A DNA stretch of 64,000 bases, from contig NZ_DF977000.1 in NCBI RefSeq assembly GCF_001485475.2, forward strand, positions 331,431 to 395,430, in the 5' to 3' direction. Source of the DNA: Tepidanaerobacter syntrophicus. GTDB taxonomy: Bacteria > Bacillota > Thermosediminibacteria > Thermosediminibacterales > Tepidanaerobacteraceae. The notes below the pieces were generated by a model. That model searched no databases. It was not told where the DNA came from and worked only from the letters and a program-made list of their open reading frames with translations. The position numbers and the translations under genes are program-made. Shown piece by piece: positions 1 to 8,411 of the stretch (the first letter of the stretch is position 1; each line of letters begins with the position of its first letter).

Positions 1-381
1 GCATGGATTCTCAAAGCCCTGGGAGGTCATCCGGAAAACTGGGTTTTTTATCAGTCAGAATCGGCATCTAAAGCTCTTGCCGCAGGCTTTATGAGAGATG
101 GCGGAACTATGCAAAATCTGGGGATTATCTTTGGCGCTATGCTTGCAACCTTACTGGCTTCCCAGTTTAGAGTCAAGAAAATTAAAAACTCTAAGCAAAT
201 AGTGGCGGCAGCATTAGGCGGTATTATGATGGGAGTTGGCGCAAGGCTGTCATATGGCTGCAACATAGGAGCCCTTTTTAGCGGAATGGCTTCTATGTCG
301 CTGCATGGCTGGGTGTTTATGTTTGCCATGTTTATTGGAGCTTTCTTTGGCTCAAAACTTCTGGTAAAGTATTTCATTTAA
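1..381 (+). CDS. YeeE/YedE family membrane transporter, C-terminal part (5' end outside window)
   Basis: The reading frame is open from base 1, so this is the last 126 residues of a longer gene; the internal ATG at 91 is not its start. The fragment has hydrophobic segments and the family signature GARLSYGCNIGALFSG followed by SLHGW, which is typical of YeeE/YedE (DUF395) proteins. These are membrane channels for thiosulfate or other sulfur compounds, and some members are proposed selenium transporters. It ends 18 bases before a thioredoxin-reductase-like gene on the same strand, so the two are probably cotranscribed in a sulfur or selenium redox operon. The substrate is not decided by the sequence. 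Confidence 0.85.
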   Translation, partial: AWILKALGGHPENWVFYQSESASKALAAGFMRDGGTMQNLGIIFGAMLATLLASQFRVKKIKNSKQIVAAALGGIMMGVGARLSYGCNIGALFSGMASMSLHGWVFMFAMFIGAFFGSKLLVKYFI

Positions 382-399
382 AATGGGAGGCTTTTAAAA

Positions 400-1644
400 A
401 TGCCGGACAAAAAAGTTGAAAATTATGATGTCATAGTCATCGGAGGCGGAGCAGCAGGCATGACGGCAGCGATATATGCTGGACGAGCCAGGCTTTCCAC
501 CCTGCTTATCGAAAAGACGCTTATGGGCGGTCTTGCAACTTATACTAACGAAATAGAAAACTATCCGGGCTTTCCTGAAGGCACAAACGGGGAAGAACTT
601 ATGAAACTTTTTGAACGTCAAATGAAGAAGTTTAATGTTAAGACAAAACTTGCCGATGTGCGGCAGGTGGACTTAAACGGCGATACCAAGATAGTAAAAA
701 CCCTTCGCACCGATTACCATGCAAAAGCTGTGGTCATTGCAACAGGCGGTAAACCCAGGCTTACTGGCGCAAAGGGAGAGGAGAAGTTTTTATTCGGTCG
801 CGGCATATCATTTTGTGCAACTTGCGATGCGGCTTACTACACCGACAAAGAAGTTCTTGTAGTAGGCAGTGGGGATGCAGCTATTGAAGAAGCAATTTTT
901 CTTTCAAGGTTTGCCAAAAAAATATATATCTCAGTAATTCATGATGAAGGAATCATGGATGCCAACAAAGTAGCGCAGGAACAGGCTATGAAAAACGAGA
1001 AGCTGCATTTCATCTGGAATACCGTAGTAGATGAATTTGTAGGTGAAGAACATCTGGAAAAGGTAATGCTGAAAAACGTAAAAACCGGAGAAAAAATTCC
1101 GGTTAAAGTGGATGGCTGTTTCTTATTCATCGGCTACCTGCCGAATACCGAGATTTTCCGCGGAATGGTAGATATTAGCGACAGAGGTTATATAATCACC
1201 GATGAAAACATGCAGACAAATATCCCCGGGGTCTATGCTGTAGGAGATGTGCGGGAAAAGGCACTGCGTCAAGTCTCAACGGCTGTAGGAGATGGAGCTG
1301 TTGCAGGCTATATGGCTGAAAGATATATTGAAGAAACCAATGTTTTTCAGAGGGAATTCAAAGAATACACAGGTATGCAGCTTGTTATGTGCTATGACCC
1401 TACTGATGCAGTGAGCAGAGAGAAGTTAGCTATTGTGGAGGGATTTGCTAAAGAAAATCCGGGAATCAAACTCAGCAAAATCGATGTGTATAAAGGCAAA
1501 AGTATGGCTAAAAGACTGGGCGTTGAAGGCGATCCCTGCCTGGTAGTTATGAACGGCGGATATGTGGACTATACCATACCTCTTTCTGAACTTAGCGAAG
1601 ATATGCTAAGACATTTGAAAGAAGATAAGGCTGCAAATCTCTAA
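400..1644 (+). CDS. Thioredoxin reductase-like flavoprotein with C-terminal thioredoxin-fold extension
   Basis: The protein has 414 residues. Residues 1-310 are a thioredoxin reductase: FAD-binding GGGAAGMTAAIYAGRA near the N-terminus, the redox pair C139-A-T-C142, the NAD(P)H-binding VVGSGDAAIEEA, and GVYAVGDV near the end of the FAD domain. The last ~95 residues resemble a thioredoxin fold (beta strand LVMCYDP, GVEGDPCLVVMNGG) but the usual CxxC is reduced to one Cys in VMCYDP. The start has a GGGAGG ribosome site. It follows the YeeE/YedE gene by 18 bases, which suggests supply of electrons to sulfur or selenium assimilation. The natural acceptor is unknown; a dedicated thioredoxin or reductase of an imported oxyanion are both possible. 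Confidence 0.85.
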   Translation: MPDKKVENYDVIVIGGGAAGMTAAIYAGRARLSTLLIEKTLMGGLATYTNEIENYPGFPEGTNGEELMKLFERQMKKFNVKTKLADVRQVDLNGDTKIVKTLRTDYHAKAVVIATGGKPRLTGAKGEEKFLFGRGISFCATCDAAYYTDKEVLVVGSGDAAIEEAIFLSRFAKKIYISVIHDEGIMDANKVAQEQAMKNEKLHFIWNTVVDEFVGEEHLEKVMLKNVKTGEKIPVKVDGCFLFIGYLPNTEIFRGMVDISDRGYIITDENMQTNIPGVYAVGDVREKALRQVSTAVGDGAVAGYMAERYIEETNVFQREFKEYTGMQLVMCYDPTDAVSREKLAIVEGFAKENPGIKLSKIDVYKGKSMAKRLGVEGDPCLVVMNGGYVDYTIPLSELSEDMLRHLKEDKAANL

Positions 1645-1725
1645 AGTTTAATAAAGCGGCACAATTTAATATAGCAAAGTATGCGGCATGTAACCTTGAG
1701 TTATTTGCTACAGCCTGCAAAATTT

Positions 1726-1771
1726 AAATTTACCTTCCGAGACTGATGTCTTTAATTCGGAAGGTAAATTT
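1726..1771 (+). terminator. Hairpin terminator-like inverted repeat
   Basis: A perfect 15-base inverted repeat (1726-1740 with 1757-1771, 16-base loop) lies 80 bases after the reductase gene. Both arms start or end in A/T runs, so the hairpin could terminate the upstream operon. No long T tract follows, so it is a weak intrinsic terminator or an mRNA 3'-end stabiliser. Confidence 0.6.
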
Positions 1772-1801
1772 GTATTTCAGTGCTGTATTTGCATATTACA
1801 A

Positions 1802-1829
1802 TTGCAGCTTTTGCGTTGTACGATATAAT
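1802..1829 (+). promoter_or_regulatory. Sigma-A-type promoter for exonuclease III gene
   Basis: TTGCAG (1802-1807) and a perfect TATAAT (1824-1829) are separated by 16 bases, and the gene starts about 60 bases downstream. Assigned by consensus only. Confidence 0.55.
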
Positions 1830-1891
1830 GTAACAAGGCAACTTGTGCGAAAAATATGTTTATCATATAAAATAACAGGAGGTTTTGTTAA

Positions 1892-2647
1892 TTGAGGATA
1901 GTTTCATGGAACGTAAATGGTCTTAGAGCATGTCTTGACAAAGGATTTTTAGATTATTTTAAAAAAGTAGATGCAGATATATTTGCAATACAGGAAACAA
2001 AGTTGCAAGAAGGGCAAGTAGAGCTTGAACTGGAAGGTTATGAGCAATACTGGAATTATGCAAAGCGAAAGGGATACTCAGGCACAGCGGTTTTTACAAA
2101 AATAAAGCCCATTTCCGTTTCATATGGAATAGACATAGAGGAACACGACGGGGAGGGCAGGGTTATAACCCTCGAATTTGAAAATTTCTACTTTGTAAAT
2201 GTGTATGTGCCTAATTCTCAAAGAGGCCTGACCCGCCTGGATTACAGGATGAAATGGGAAGACGACTTTAGAGAATACCTCATAAAGTTAGATGGTACAA
2301 AACCGGTGATCTGCTGCGGGGATAAAAACGTGGCTCATCAGGAAATAGATTTAAAAAACCCTAAAAGCAACAGAAAAAATGCAGGCTTTACTGATGAAGA
2401 ACGGCAGAAGATGACAGAGCTGCTAAGCTCCGGCTTTATAGATGCATTTCGATATCTTTATCCTGACAGAAAAGATGCTTATACCTGGTGGTCTTATATG
2501 TTCAAGGCTCGAGAAAAGAATATCGGTTGGAGAATTGACTATTTTATAGTATCCGAAAGATTAAAAGATAAAATTCGAGATGTAGAGATTCATTCAGACG
2601 TTATGGGAAGCGATCACTGTCCGATACTTTTAGATATCGATATATGA
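1892..2647 (+). CDS. xth: Exodeoxyribonuclease III (AP endonuclease family)
   Basis: The protein has 251 residues, the normal length for this family. It cuts DNA at abasic sites and removes 3' blocking groups in base excision repair. The sequence shows the exonuclease-endonuclease-phosphatase fold landmarks: RIVSWNVNGLRA at the N-terminus, the metal ligand Glu in AIQETKLQ, the YVPNSQ motif, GDKNVAHQEIDL, and the C-terminal IDYFIVSE and MGSDHCPI catalytic Asp-His. The start is TTG at 1892, placed by an AGGAGG site nine bases upstream. It appears to be a single-gene unit with its own promoter. Confidence 0.95.
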   Translation: MRIVSWNVNGLRACLDKGFLDYFKKVDADIFAIQETKLQEGQVELELEGYEQYWNYAKRKGYSGTAVFTKIKPISVSYGIDIEEHDGEGRVITLEFENFYFVNVYVPNSQRGLTRLDYRMKWEDDFREYLIKLDGTKPVICCGDKNVAHQEIDLKNPKSNRKNAGFTDEERQKMTELLSSGFIDAFRYLYPDRKDAYTWWSYMFKAREKNIGWRIDYFIVSERLKDKIRDVEIHSDVMGSDHCPILLDIDI

Positions 2648-2967
2648 ACTACCTATACTTATAGAAGTGGATGGCTTCCCGTTTCGCTGAACTTGCCCGA
2701 TAACTAGGTCTTATGTGCTATTTGCAGGCTTTAATTGGGCAGTTTCTGCCCTAGATGCCGATATTATCAGTATCTCTAGCATCTTGGATATTTTACAGAT
2801 AGAAGAAAAAGCTTATAGCGTAATTATCGCATTTTCAGTTAAAAGCGAAAAAGGCGGATCTTTCGCAGGTGAAATGGAAAACATGGAATCGAAAATTTTT
2901 ATTCAAGTAAGCAAAAAACCAACAAAACTACAATATATATTTATTATTCTGACAGCAGGAGAGGAAA
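2648..2967 (+). other. Intergenic region, no convincing gene
   Basis: This 320-base stretch separates xth from the phosphoesterase gene. It holds a small hairpin (2737-2751, six base pairs, three-base loop) and a 91-codon open frame from a GTG at 2715 that runs 23 bases into the next gene. That frame has no clear ribosome site and no recognisable motif, so it is not called. The ribosome site of the next gene (GGAGAGG) sits at the right edge. Confidence 0.6.
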
Positions 2968-3885
2968 ATGAAGATTACAAGCAAAAATAGTAAACTGCGT
3001 ATTGGAATTGTTTCGTGCATAATTATTGGCATTTTTGTATTTCTATATGTAGAAGCAAACTGGCTGCAAGTAAGCGACTACACGATTGTATCGCCTAAAA
3101 TCCCCAAGGAATTTGAAGGTTTCAGGATAGTTCAACTTTCTGACTTGCATAGCAAGGAATTTGGAAAAAACAATGAGCTTCTTATACAAAAAATTAAGGC
3201 TCAAAATCCTGATATTATTGTAGCAACAGGGGACATGCTAAGTTCCGGCGATGATAGAGGGGAAGTATTCTATGATTTAGCAAGAGAACTTGTGAAAAAC
3301 TATGATGTATATTACATAAAAGGAAATCACGAACAAATAACGGAATTTAAAGCGCAAGAAGTAGGTTCCGAATGGTTTAAATCTTACATAGACAGCTTAA
3401 AGGAACTAGGCGTTATTGTATTAGAAAATGAAAAAGTCAGCCTAAAAAAGGATGATGCTTCAATAAATCTTTATGGTCTTGAGACTTCGCTGCTGCTTTA
3501 CAGGGGAAGATACTCTTCTAACTATAATGGAGAAAAATCCATAGATGTACCCAGCATTGAAAAAAAATTAGGCAGGTGTGAAAGAGAAAAATACAATATA
3601 CTGCTTACCCATAATCCGGCGTATTTTCAGATATACAGCCAGTGGGGCGCGGATCTTGTTTTATCGGGTCATGTTCACGGAGGAATTGTAAGGCTGCCGC
3701 TTTTAGGCGGACTGCTTTCTCCTGATGCCACATTTTTCCCAAAATACGATGCAGGCGAATTTGAACTTGGCGACTCAAAGATGATAGTAAGCAGGGGATT
3801 AGGCAACAGCACCCTAAAACTTCGAGTCTTTAACCGCCCCGAAATAATAACCATCACCCTGCACTGCCTAAATGCCAAAACTTAA
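2968..3885 (+). CDS. Membrane-anchored metallophosphoesterase (YkuE/YaeI-like)
   Basis: The protein has 305 residues. Residues 11-28 form one hydrophobic N-terminal segment, so the enzyme is anchored with its catalytic domain probably outside the membrane. The calcineurin-like metal motifs are complete and in order: D59-x-H61 (LSDLHS), GD at 88-89, GNHE at 119-122, THNP at 214-217 and GHVHGG at 234-239. Relatives such as E. coli YaeI hydrolyse phosphodiester or pyrophosphate bonds in lipid or nucleotide substrates; the substrate here is not evident. It is convergent with the LacI-type gene, with only 18 bases between them. Confidence 0.88.
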   Translation: MKITSKNSKLRIGIVSCIIIGIFVFLYVEANWLQVSDYTIVSPKIPKEFEGFRIVQLSDLHSKEFGKNNELLIQKIKAQNPDIIVATGDMLSSGDDRGEVFYDLARELVKNYDVYYIKGNHEQITEFKAQEVGSEWFKSYIDSLKELGVIVLENEKVSLKKDDASINLYGLETSLLLYRGRYSSNYNGEKSIDVPSIEKKLGRCEREKYNILLTHNPAYFQIYSQWGADLVLSGHVHGGIVRLPLLGGLLSPDATFFPKYDAGEFELGDSKMIVSRGLGNSTLKLRVFNRPEIITITLHCLNAKT

Positions 3886-3903
3886 AAATTATATATTTAT
3901 ACC

Positions 3904-4950
3904 TTAAACAGGCTCCAAGCTATTTTCGTTTATCGCCTTACATGATTGGCGTATAATAAACTTTGTTTTAAGTAGAGTCCGCTGCTGGGTTTTTCTCCCC
4001 TCGATTAAATTGAATAACACTTTTGCTGAAACCTTTCCCAATTGTTCTATAGGAACATCTATAGTGGTGAGTTCAGGACTCATTATTGTAGAGTATTCAT
4101 AATTATTATGACCCACTAAAGAAATATCATCAGGGATTTTTAAGTTCAATTCTTTGATGGCTTTATAGGCGCCAATTGCTTTAATATCATCTGTAGCAAA
4201 GATAGCAGTGGGAGGAGTAGGGCTTTTTAATATATTAATCGCGGCTTGATATGCATCATTTATTGTGTATTGACCATTTTCAATAATAGAATAGTCAACA
4301 GGGAGTCCTGATTCTTTGTGAGCGGCTATATATCCTTCAAGCCTGTCCACACTTACTACATATTTTAGAGGAGCGTGTATACACCCTATTCTTTTATGGC
4401 CTAATTTTATAAGATAACTGACCGCTTCTTTGCAATCATTAAGATTATCTGTATCAACGGAGTAAACCTCATTTGCAAGTCTTTCGTCAACAACTCGGCC
4501 CACTACTACAAAAGGTATGTTAGACTGATATAGCTTTTCTATTAGCCTGTCGTTCATTCTTGAGCTAAGAAGTATAAGCCCTTGAACAATCTTACTTTCA
4601 ATCATTGATAAGCATTTTTCTATTTCTTTTTCTTCATTAAGCGCATTGTTAAGAATAATATCGTAATTTTTTTCTTCAGACACTTCGCCAATTGCCTGTA
4701 TCATCAAGCTAAAGTATGGATTATGAAAAGCTTGCTGCAAAGAACGTGTAGAGACAACTCCGATGGCATTGAATGAACCGCTGCCCAAACTTTGAGCAAT
4801 TCTATTGGGTTTGAAATTAAGTTTTTTTATGGCATCCATAACATTTTGCCTTGTTTTATCATTAACATTAGAAGCATTGTTTATAACTCTCGAAACGGTT
4901 GATACAGATACTCCTGCCAGTTTAGCCACATCACGTATTGTTGCACTCAC
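3904..4950 (-). CDS. LacI family transcriptional regulator of the adjacent sugar island (YcjW-like position)
   Basis: The protein has 348 residues. The N-terminal LacI helix-turn-helix reads DVAKLAGVSVSTVSRVINN (about 7-25), followed by the hinge KPNRIAQSLGSG and a periplasmic-binding-protein-like sugar domain (IFATDDIKAIGAYKA, DISLVGHNNYEYS). It is divergent from the ABC binding-protein gene, and two matching CGGTTTCATA half-sites lie in the 270-base spacer, one beside its own promoter and one over the operon promoter. It most likely represses the 5221-19669 operon and itself, and is released by a sugar from that pathway. E. coli has a LacI-family gene, ycjW, in the matching cluster. The inducer is unknown. 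Confidence 0.9.
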   Translation of the reverse strand: MSATIRDVAKLAGVSVSTVSRVINNASNVNDKTRQNVMDAIKKLNFKPNRIAQSLGSGSFNAIGVVSTRSLQQAFHNPYFSLMIQAIGEVSEEKNYDIILNNALNEEKEIEKCLSMIESKIVQGLILLSSRMNDRLIEKLYQSNIPFVVVGRVVDERLANEVYSVDTDNLNDCKEAVSYLIKLGHKRIGCIHAPLKYVVSVDRLEGYIAAHKESGLPVDYSIIENGQYTINDAYQAAINILKSPTPPTAIFATDDIKAIGAYKAIKELNLKIPDDISLVGHNNYEYSTIMSPELTTIDVPIEQLGKVSAKVLFNLIEGRKTQQRTLLKTKFIIRQSCKAINENSLEPV

Positions 4951-4996
4951 CTTATCATCCCCTAAAATATTTCTATATCTGCGCTCTTAGTACATA

Positions 4997-5026
4997 ATTA
5001 TAATCCTAATAGTATAAAAAAGTCAA
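4997..5026 (-). promoter_or_regulatory. Sigma-A promoter of the LacI-type regulator
   Basis: On the minus strand TTGACT (5026-5021) and a perfect TATAAT (5002-4997) are separated by 18 bases, placing transcription start about 40 bases upstream of the gene. The first operator lies immediately upstream of the -35 box. Confidence 0.65.
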
Positions 5027-5045
5027 TGAAAAAACCGGTTTCATA
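5027..5045. promoter_or_regulatory. Operator 1, LacI-family palindrome
   Basis: The core AAACCGGTTT (5032-5041) is a perfect palindrome with a central CG, as expected for LacI-family proteins. It shares CGGTTTCATA with the second site at 5158-5173. It abuts the -35 box of the regulator's own promoter, which suggests autoregulation or looping between the two sites. Confidence 0.65.
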
Positions 5046-5156
5046 ACATATAATGTGACAAAATATTTTAATAATGAAAAATGAAGAAAATCAAAGAAAA
5101 ATCAAGTATATGCGGAAAATTTATTTTAAGTTCCTTTAAAACGAAACATTATAAAA

Positions 5157-5185
5157 TTGTAAAAACGGTTTCATAATGTTATAAT
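5157..5185 (+). promoter_or_regulatory. Promoter of the sugar island with overlapping operator 2
   Basis: TTGTAA (5157-5162), a 17-base spacer and TATAAT (5180-5185) form a good sigma-A promoter 36 bases before the binding-protein gene. A LacI-type operator occupies 5158-5173, across the -35 box and spacer, so binding would block polymerase. The 14 bases 5160-5173 also match the CcpA cre consensus at all but one position, so catabolite control through CcpA is an alternative or additional reading. Confidence 0.7.
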
Positions 5186-5220
5186 GAAAACCAATAATAA
5201 AATTAAAAGGGGAGTTAGAG

Positions 5221-6543
5221 ATGAAAAAGTTTTTAGCCCTGCTGATAGTTATGGTTTTAATGGTAAGTGCTGTTGGTTGTGCATCAAATTCTTCAGAAAA
5301 TACTACCCCAGGAAAAGATAGTGAGACAAGCGAAGAAGTAAAAATTCAATTCATGCACACGATGATTGAGCAAGAAAGGCAAGAGATAATCGATGGCATA
5401 ATAAAAGATTTCGAGGCGAAGAATCCAGGTATTAAAGTTGAGCAGATGCCTACTGATGAAGACAGCTATGAAACAAAAATTACTGCATTAGGTAATAGCG
5501 GAGAACTTCCGGCTATAATGGAAATGAGTCAAGATCAGGCGAAACTCAATGCAAAAAATGAATTTATTGATTTTGCCGCAGTTAAAGAGGTTATTGATTC
5601 AAAGGGCGAGAGCGCTTTCTTCGATGGAATTTTGAACGTTATCAAAACTGAAGACGGCACAAACTATACGGGAGTGCCTATAGGCGGTTGGGTACAAGGA
5701 ATATGGTATAACAAAACTGCATTTGAAGAGAAAAATTTAGCGGCGCCAGATACTTGGGATAATATATTAGCTGCAGCGAAAGCCTTTTCCGATCCCGCTA
5801 ACAAAAAGTACGGCATAGCAATACCAACTGCCAATGATGGTTTTGCCCAGCAAGGTTTTTCACAGTTTGCCCTTTCTAACAATGCGAACGTTTTGGATGC
5901 AGACTGCAAAGCAACATTTAACACCCCTGAGATGATTGAGGCTTTGGCATTCTACAAATCATTATATGAGTACACTATGCCGGGCTCAAATGATGTAACT
6001 GCTGTCAGGGATGCGTTTATGAATGGATCAGTGCCCATGGCAATTTACTCTACATATATGATTCCGTCTCTTTATGAAGCAGGTAAGATGGAAGAAGTAG
6101 GTTTTGCCATTCCTAAAAATAAAGTAAGCGCAGCATACGGGCACGTGGGCTTGATAACAATAAAGGCTGATATGCCTGAAGCAGAAAGGACCGCGGCTAT
6201 AAAATTTGCAAGTTATTTATTAGATGATGAAGTGAATATAAAATGGCTGCACATGTCGCCTGGTGGCCAGCAACCGGTCTTAAAATCTGTAGCGGCTTCG
6301 GATAAATATTTAGACAACCCGGTTATCCAATCTTTTGCCGGAATCGCCGATGATATTGCAGGAGCCTTTAACAGTTTGCAAGCCTTTGGTTCAGTTAACG
6401 GTAAAAATTTCTTGATAATGGGCGATATTACAAGTAGCGGGATTATATCTAATGCAGTAAATCGAGTTACAGTCAAAGGCGAAGATCCGGCAAAGGTCGC
6501 AAATGAAACAAATGCTGAAATAGAAGCTCTGTTAGAACAATAA
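5221..6543 (+). CDS. ABC sugar transporter, solute-binding lipoprotein (YcjN-like position)
   Basis: The protein has 440 residues with a lipoprotein signal: hydrophobic residues 5-18 and lipobox AVGC, Cys20 being the lipidated residue. The rest is an MalE-type family 1 extracellular binding protein (FEAKNPGIKVEQMPTD, GGWVQGIWYNKTAFEEKNL, AFMNGSVPMAIYS). It is the first gene of the island, preceded by AAAAGGGGAG as ribosome site, and is followed by a strong hairpin and two permease genes. It captures an oligosaccharide or glycoside outside the cell; the neighbouring phosphorylases suggest an alpha-glucoside such as kojibiose or glucosylglycerate, but the ligand is not known. Confidence 0.92.
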   Translation: MKKFLALLIVMVLMVSAVGCASNSSENTTPGKDSETSEEVKIQFMHTMIEQERQEIIDGIIKDFEAKNPGIKVEQMPTDEDSYETKITALGNSGELPAIMEMSQDQAKLNAKNEFIDFAAVKEVIDSKGESAFFDGILNVIKTEDGTNYTGVPIGGWVQGIWYNKTAFEEKNLAAPDTWDNILAAAKAFSDPANKKYGIAIPTANDGFAQQGFSQFALSNNANVLDADCKATFNTPEMIEALAFYKSLYEYTMPGSNDVTAVRDAFMNGSVPMAIYSTYMIPSLYEAGKMEEVGFAIPKNKVSAAYGHVGLITIKADMPEAERTAAIKFASYLLDDEVNIKWLHMSPGGQQPVLKSVAASDKYLDNPVIQSFAGIADDIAGAFNSLQAFGSVNGKNFLIMGDITSSGIISNAVNRVTVKGEDPAKVANETNAEIEALLEQ

Positions 6544-6587
6544 AGATAAGTGCGGTAAAATATACTTGTAGAAGAAATTAGTATTGT

Positions 6588-6635
6588 TTCCCCTGTATAT
6601 TGAAATTACACAGTTATTCGCGGTATGCAGGGGAA
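6588..6635 (+). terminator. Intercistronic hairpin after the binding-protein gene
   Basis: Bases 6588-6599 pair with 6624-6635 (12-base stem with one G-U pair, 24-base loop), inside the 132-base gap before the permease gene, and T-rich sequence follows. Such hairpins commonly give partial termination or 3' protection so that the binding protein is made in excess over the permeases. Confidence 0.6.
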
Positions 6636-6675
6636 CGTTTTCTTCACCTAAAAATAATCATTAGGAGCATAAGCT

Positions 6676-7548
6676 GTGAAAAGATTAAAAGAATCCCATT
6701 TTGCTTATATATTATTGGCACCATGTATCTTACTTGTTTTGCTGCTAATCGGCTACCCTATGATTAATAATATCATAATAAGTTTTTATAAAATTCCGTT
6801 AAATCCTAAACTTCCATCTGACTTTATAGGATTAAAGAATTACATTGACACATTTTCTGATATAAATTTTTATAAGTCATTAGTTACTACAATCCTATTT
6901 ACAGCCTCAGTAGTTGTACTTAGCACAGCGTTAGGTCTGTTTGTAGCCATATACATAAATAGAGAATTTAAATTTAAAAAAACAGTAAAAGCGCTAATAA
7001 TCCTGCCTTACATTGTTCCGTCCATTGCTTTGATTTTTTCATGGAAATATATGTTTAATAACATATATGGCGTTGTCAATTACATTCTAGTGGATGTTCT
7101 TCATTTATTTAATGCTGCCCCTCTTTGGTTTGACAATGAATACAGCGCATTTATATTAGTTGTTTTATTTTCGGTGTGGAGATTCTTCCCGTATGCCTTT
7201 ATATCCTTTTATGCAATACTACAAACCATAGATAGCAGCCTATATGAAGCAGCGGAAATTGATGGTGCCAACGGTTGGCACAAGTTCAAATATATTACAA
7301 TACCTGAAATAATGCCTGTATTAGCAACAATAGTAACACTGAGGACAATTTGGGTTTTTTATATGTTTACGGAAGTTTACCTTCTAACAAAAGAAGTTAA
7401 TACTATAAGCGTCTACCTTTACATGGTTGCCTTTGCAAGAAAAGATATGGGCAAAGCGGCTGCCATTTCTATTATTCTATTTATAATAATATTTACTATA
7501 ATACTCAGCGGCAGAAAGAGGGTGCTCAAAGATGCCGGCAGTGAATAA
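6676..7548 (+). CDS. ABC sugar transporter permease, MalF-type
   Basis: The protein has 290 residues and about six membrane segments. The MalF/MalG-type ABC-contact loop is visible as EAAEIDGANGWHKFKYITIPEI (EAA motif with the invariant Gly, about 193-214). The start is GTG at 6676 behind an AGGAGC site. The 3' end overlaps the next permease gene by 17 bases, so translation is probably coupled. It forms the inner-membrane channel together with the next gene. No ATPase gene is present in this island, so a shared MsmX/MsmK-type ATPase encoded elsewhere is likely. Confidence 0.92.
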   Translation: MKRLKESHFAYILLAPCILLVLLLIGYPMINNIIISFYKIPLNPKLPSDFIGLKNYIDTFSDINFYKSLVTTILFTASVVVLSTALGLFVAIYINREFKFKKTVKALIILPYIVPSIALIFSWKYMFNNIYGVVNYILVDVLHLFNAAPLWFDNEYSAFILVVLFSVWRFFPYAFISFYAILQTIDSSLYEAAEIDGANGWHKFKYITIPEIMPVLATIVTLRTIWVFYMFTEVYLLTKEVNTISVYLYMVAFARKDMGKAAAISIILFIIIFTIILSGRKRVLKDAGSE

Positions 7549-8377
7549 AAAGATTTTAAAAAATATATTATTTTATGTTGGTTTAATAGTTTTTTTAGCG
7601 GCAATACTGTTTCCTTTTTTAATTATGTTTGTAGTTTCTATAAAAACTACAAACGAAGCTATCCAATTTCCACCGACATTTTTACCTAAAAACATAACTT
7701 TCGAGCATTACAAGAGTATTTTTAATCCTAGGATATTTCCATTTTTGACATATTTTAAAAACAGTATGTACGTTTCCGTGTTGTCCTCTTTTATTTCCGT
7801 GGCTTTGGGGATTTTAGGGGGATATAGTCTGTCAAAGTTGAAATTTATGGGGAAAACGGTCATAAATAATGGCTTTTATTTAGTATATATGTTTTCGGGC
7901 ATACTTTTAGTAGTGCCTCTATTTAAAATAATTTCAGCAATTGGATTGTACAACCATAGAGAGGCGCTAATAATTACAATGATTGTGCAGACGCTTCCCA
8001 CGTCTATCTATATGTTAAAAAGCTATTTTGACACAATACCCGTTGAAATAGAAGAAGCCGGACGCATCGACGGTCTGAATAGGTTACAAGTCATTACTTA
8101 TATAATTATTCCACTTTCGCTGTCTGGCATAGTTTCGGTTTTTGTATACGCCTTTATGGTTGCATGGAATGATTTTTTGTTTGCTTCTATTTTCTTAAGC
8201 TCATCAGATATGTTTACTCTATCTATAGGCTTAAACTCACTGTTTAATCGACCTGATTACATTTGGGGCAGGATGATGGCATCCGCCATAGTAACCTCAA
8301 TACCCGTTGTCCTAATGTATGGAGCAAGCGAACTGCTTATGCGCAAAGGCGCAACTGAAGGCGGAGTAAAGGGTTAA
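7532..8377 (+). CDS. ABC sugar transporter permease, MalG-type
   Basis: The protein has 281 residues and six predicted membrane segments, with the EAA loop EEAGRIDGLNRLQVITYIII near residues 171-190 and the typical ending LLMRKGATEGGVKG. It starts inside the previous permease gene (17-base overlap). Together the two proteins make the heterodimeric channel for the sugar captured by the 5221-6543 lipoprotein. The substrate cannot be read from the sequence. Confidence 0.92.
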   Translation: MPAVNKKILKNILFYVGLIVFLAAILFPFLIMFVVSIKTTNEAIQFPPTFLPKNITFEHYKSIFNPRIFPFLTYFKNSMYVSVLSSFISVALGILGGYSLSKLKFMGKTVINNGFYLVYMFSGILLVVPLFKIISAIGLYNHREALIITMIVQTLPTSIYMLKSYFDTIPVEIEEAGRIDGLNRLQVITYIIIPLSLSGIVSVFVYAFMVAWNDFLFASIFLSSSDMFTLSIGLNSLFNRPDYIWGRMMASAIVTSIPVVLMYGASELLMRKGATEGGVKG

Positions 8378-8411
8378 ATAGTAGCTGCTTATACTTTATA
8401 GGAGGATTTCT

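Noticed and set aside
2715..2990. 91-codon plus-strand open frame between xth and the phosphoesterase gene
   Set aside because: It has no clear ribosome site and no recognisable motif, and it runs 23 bases into the phosphoesterase gene that has its own good site.
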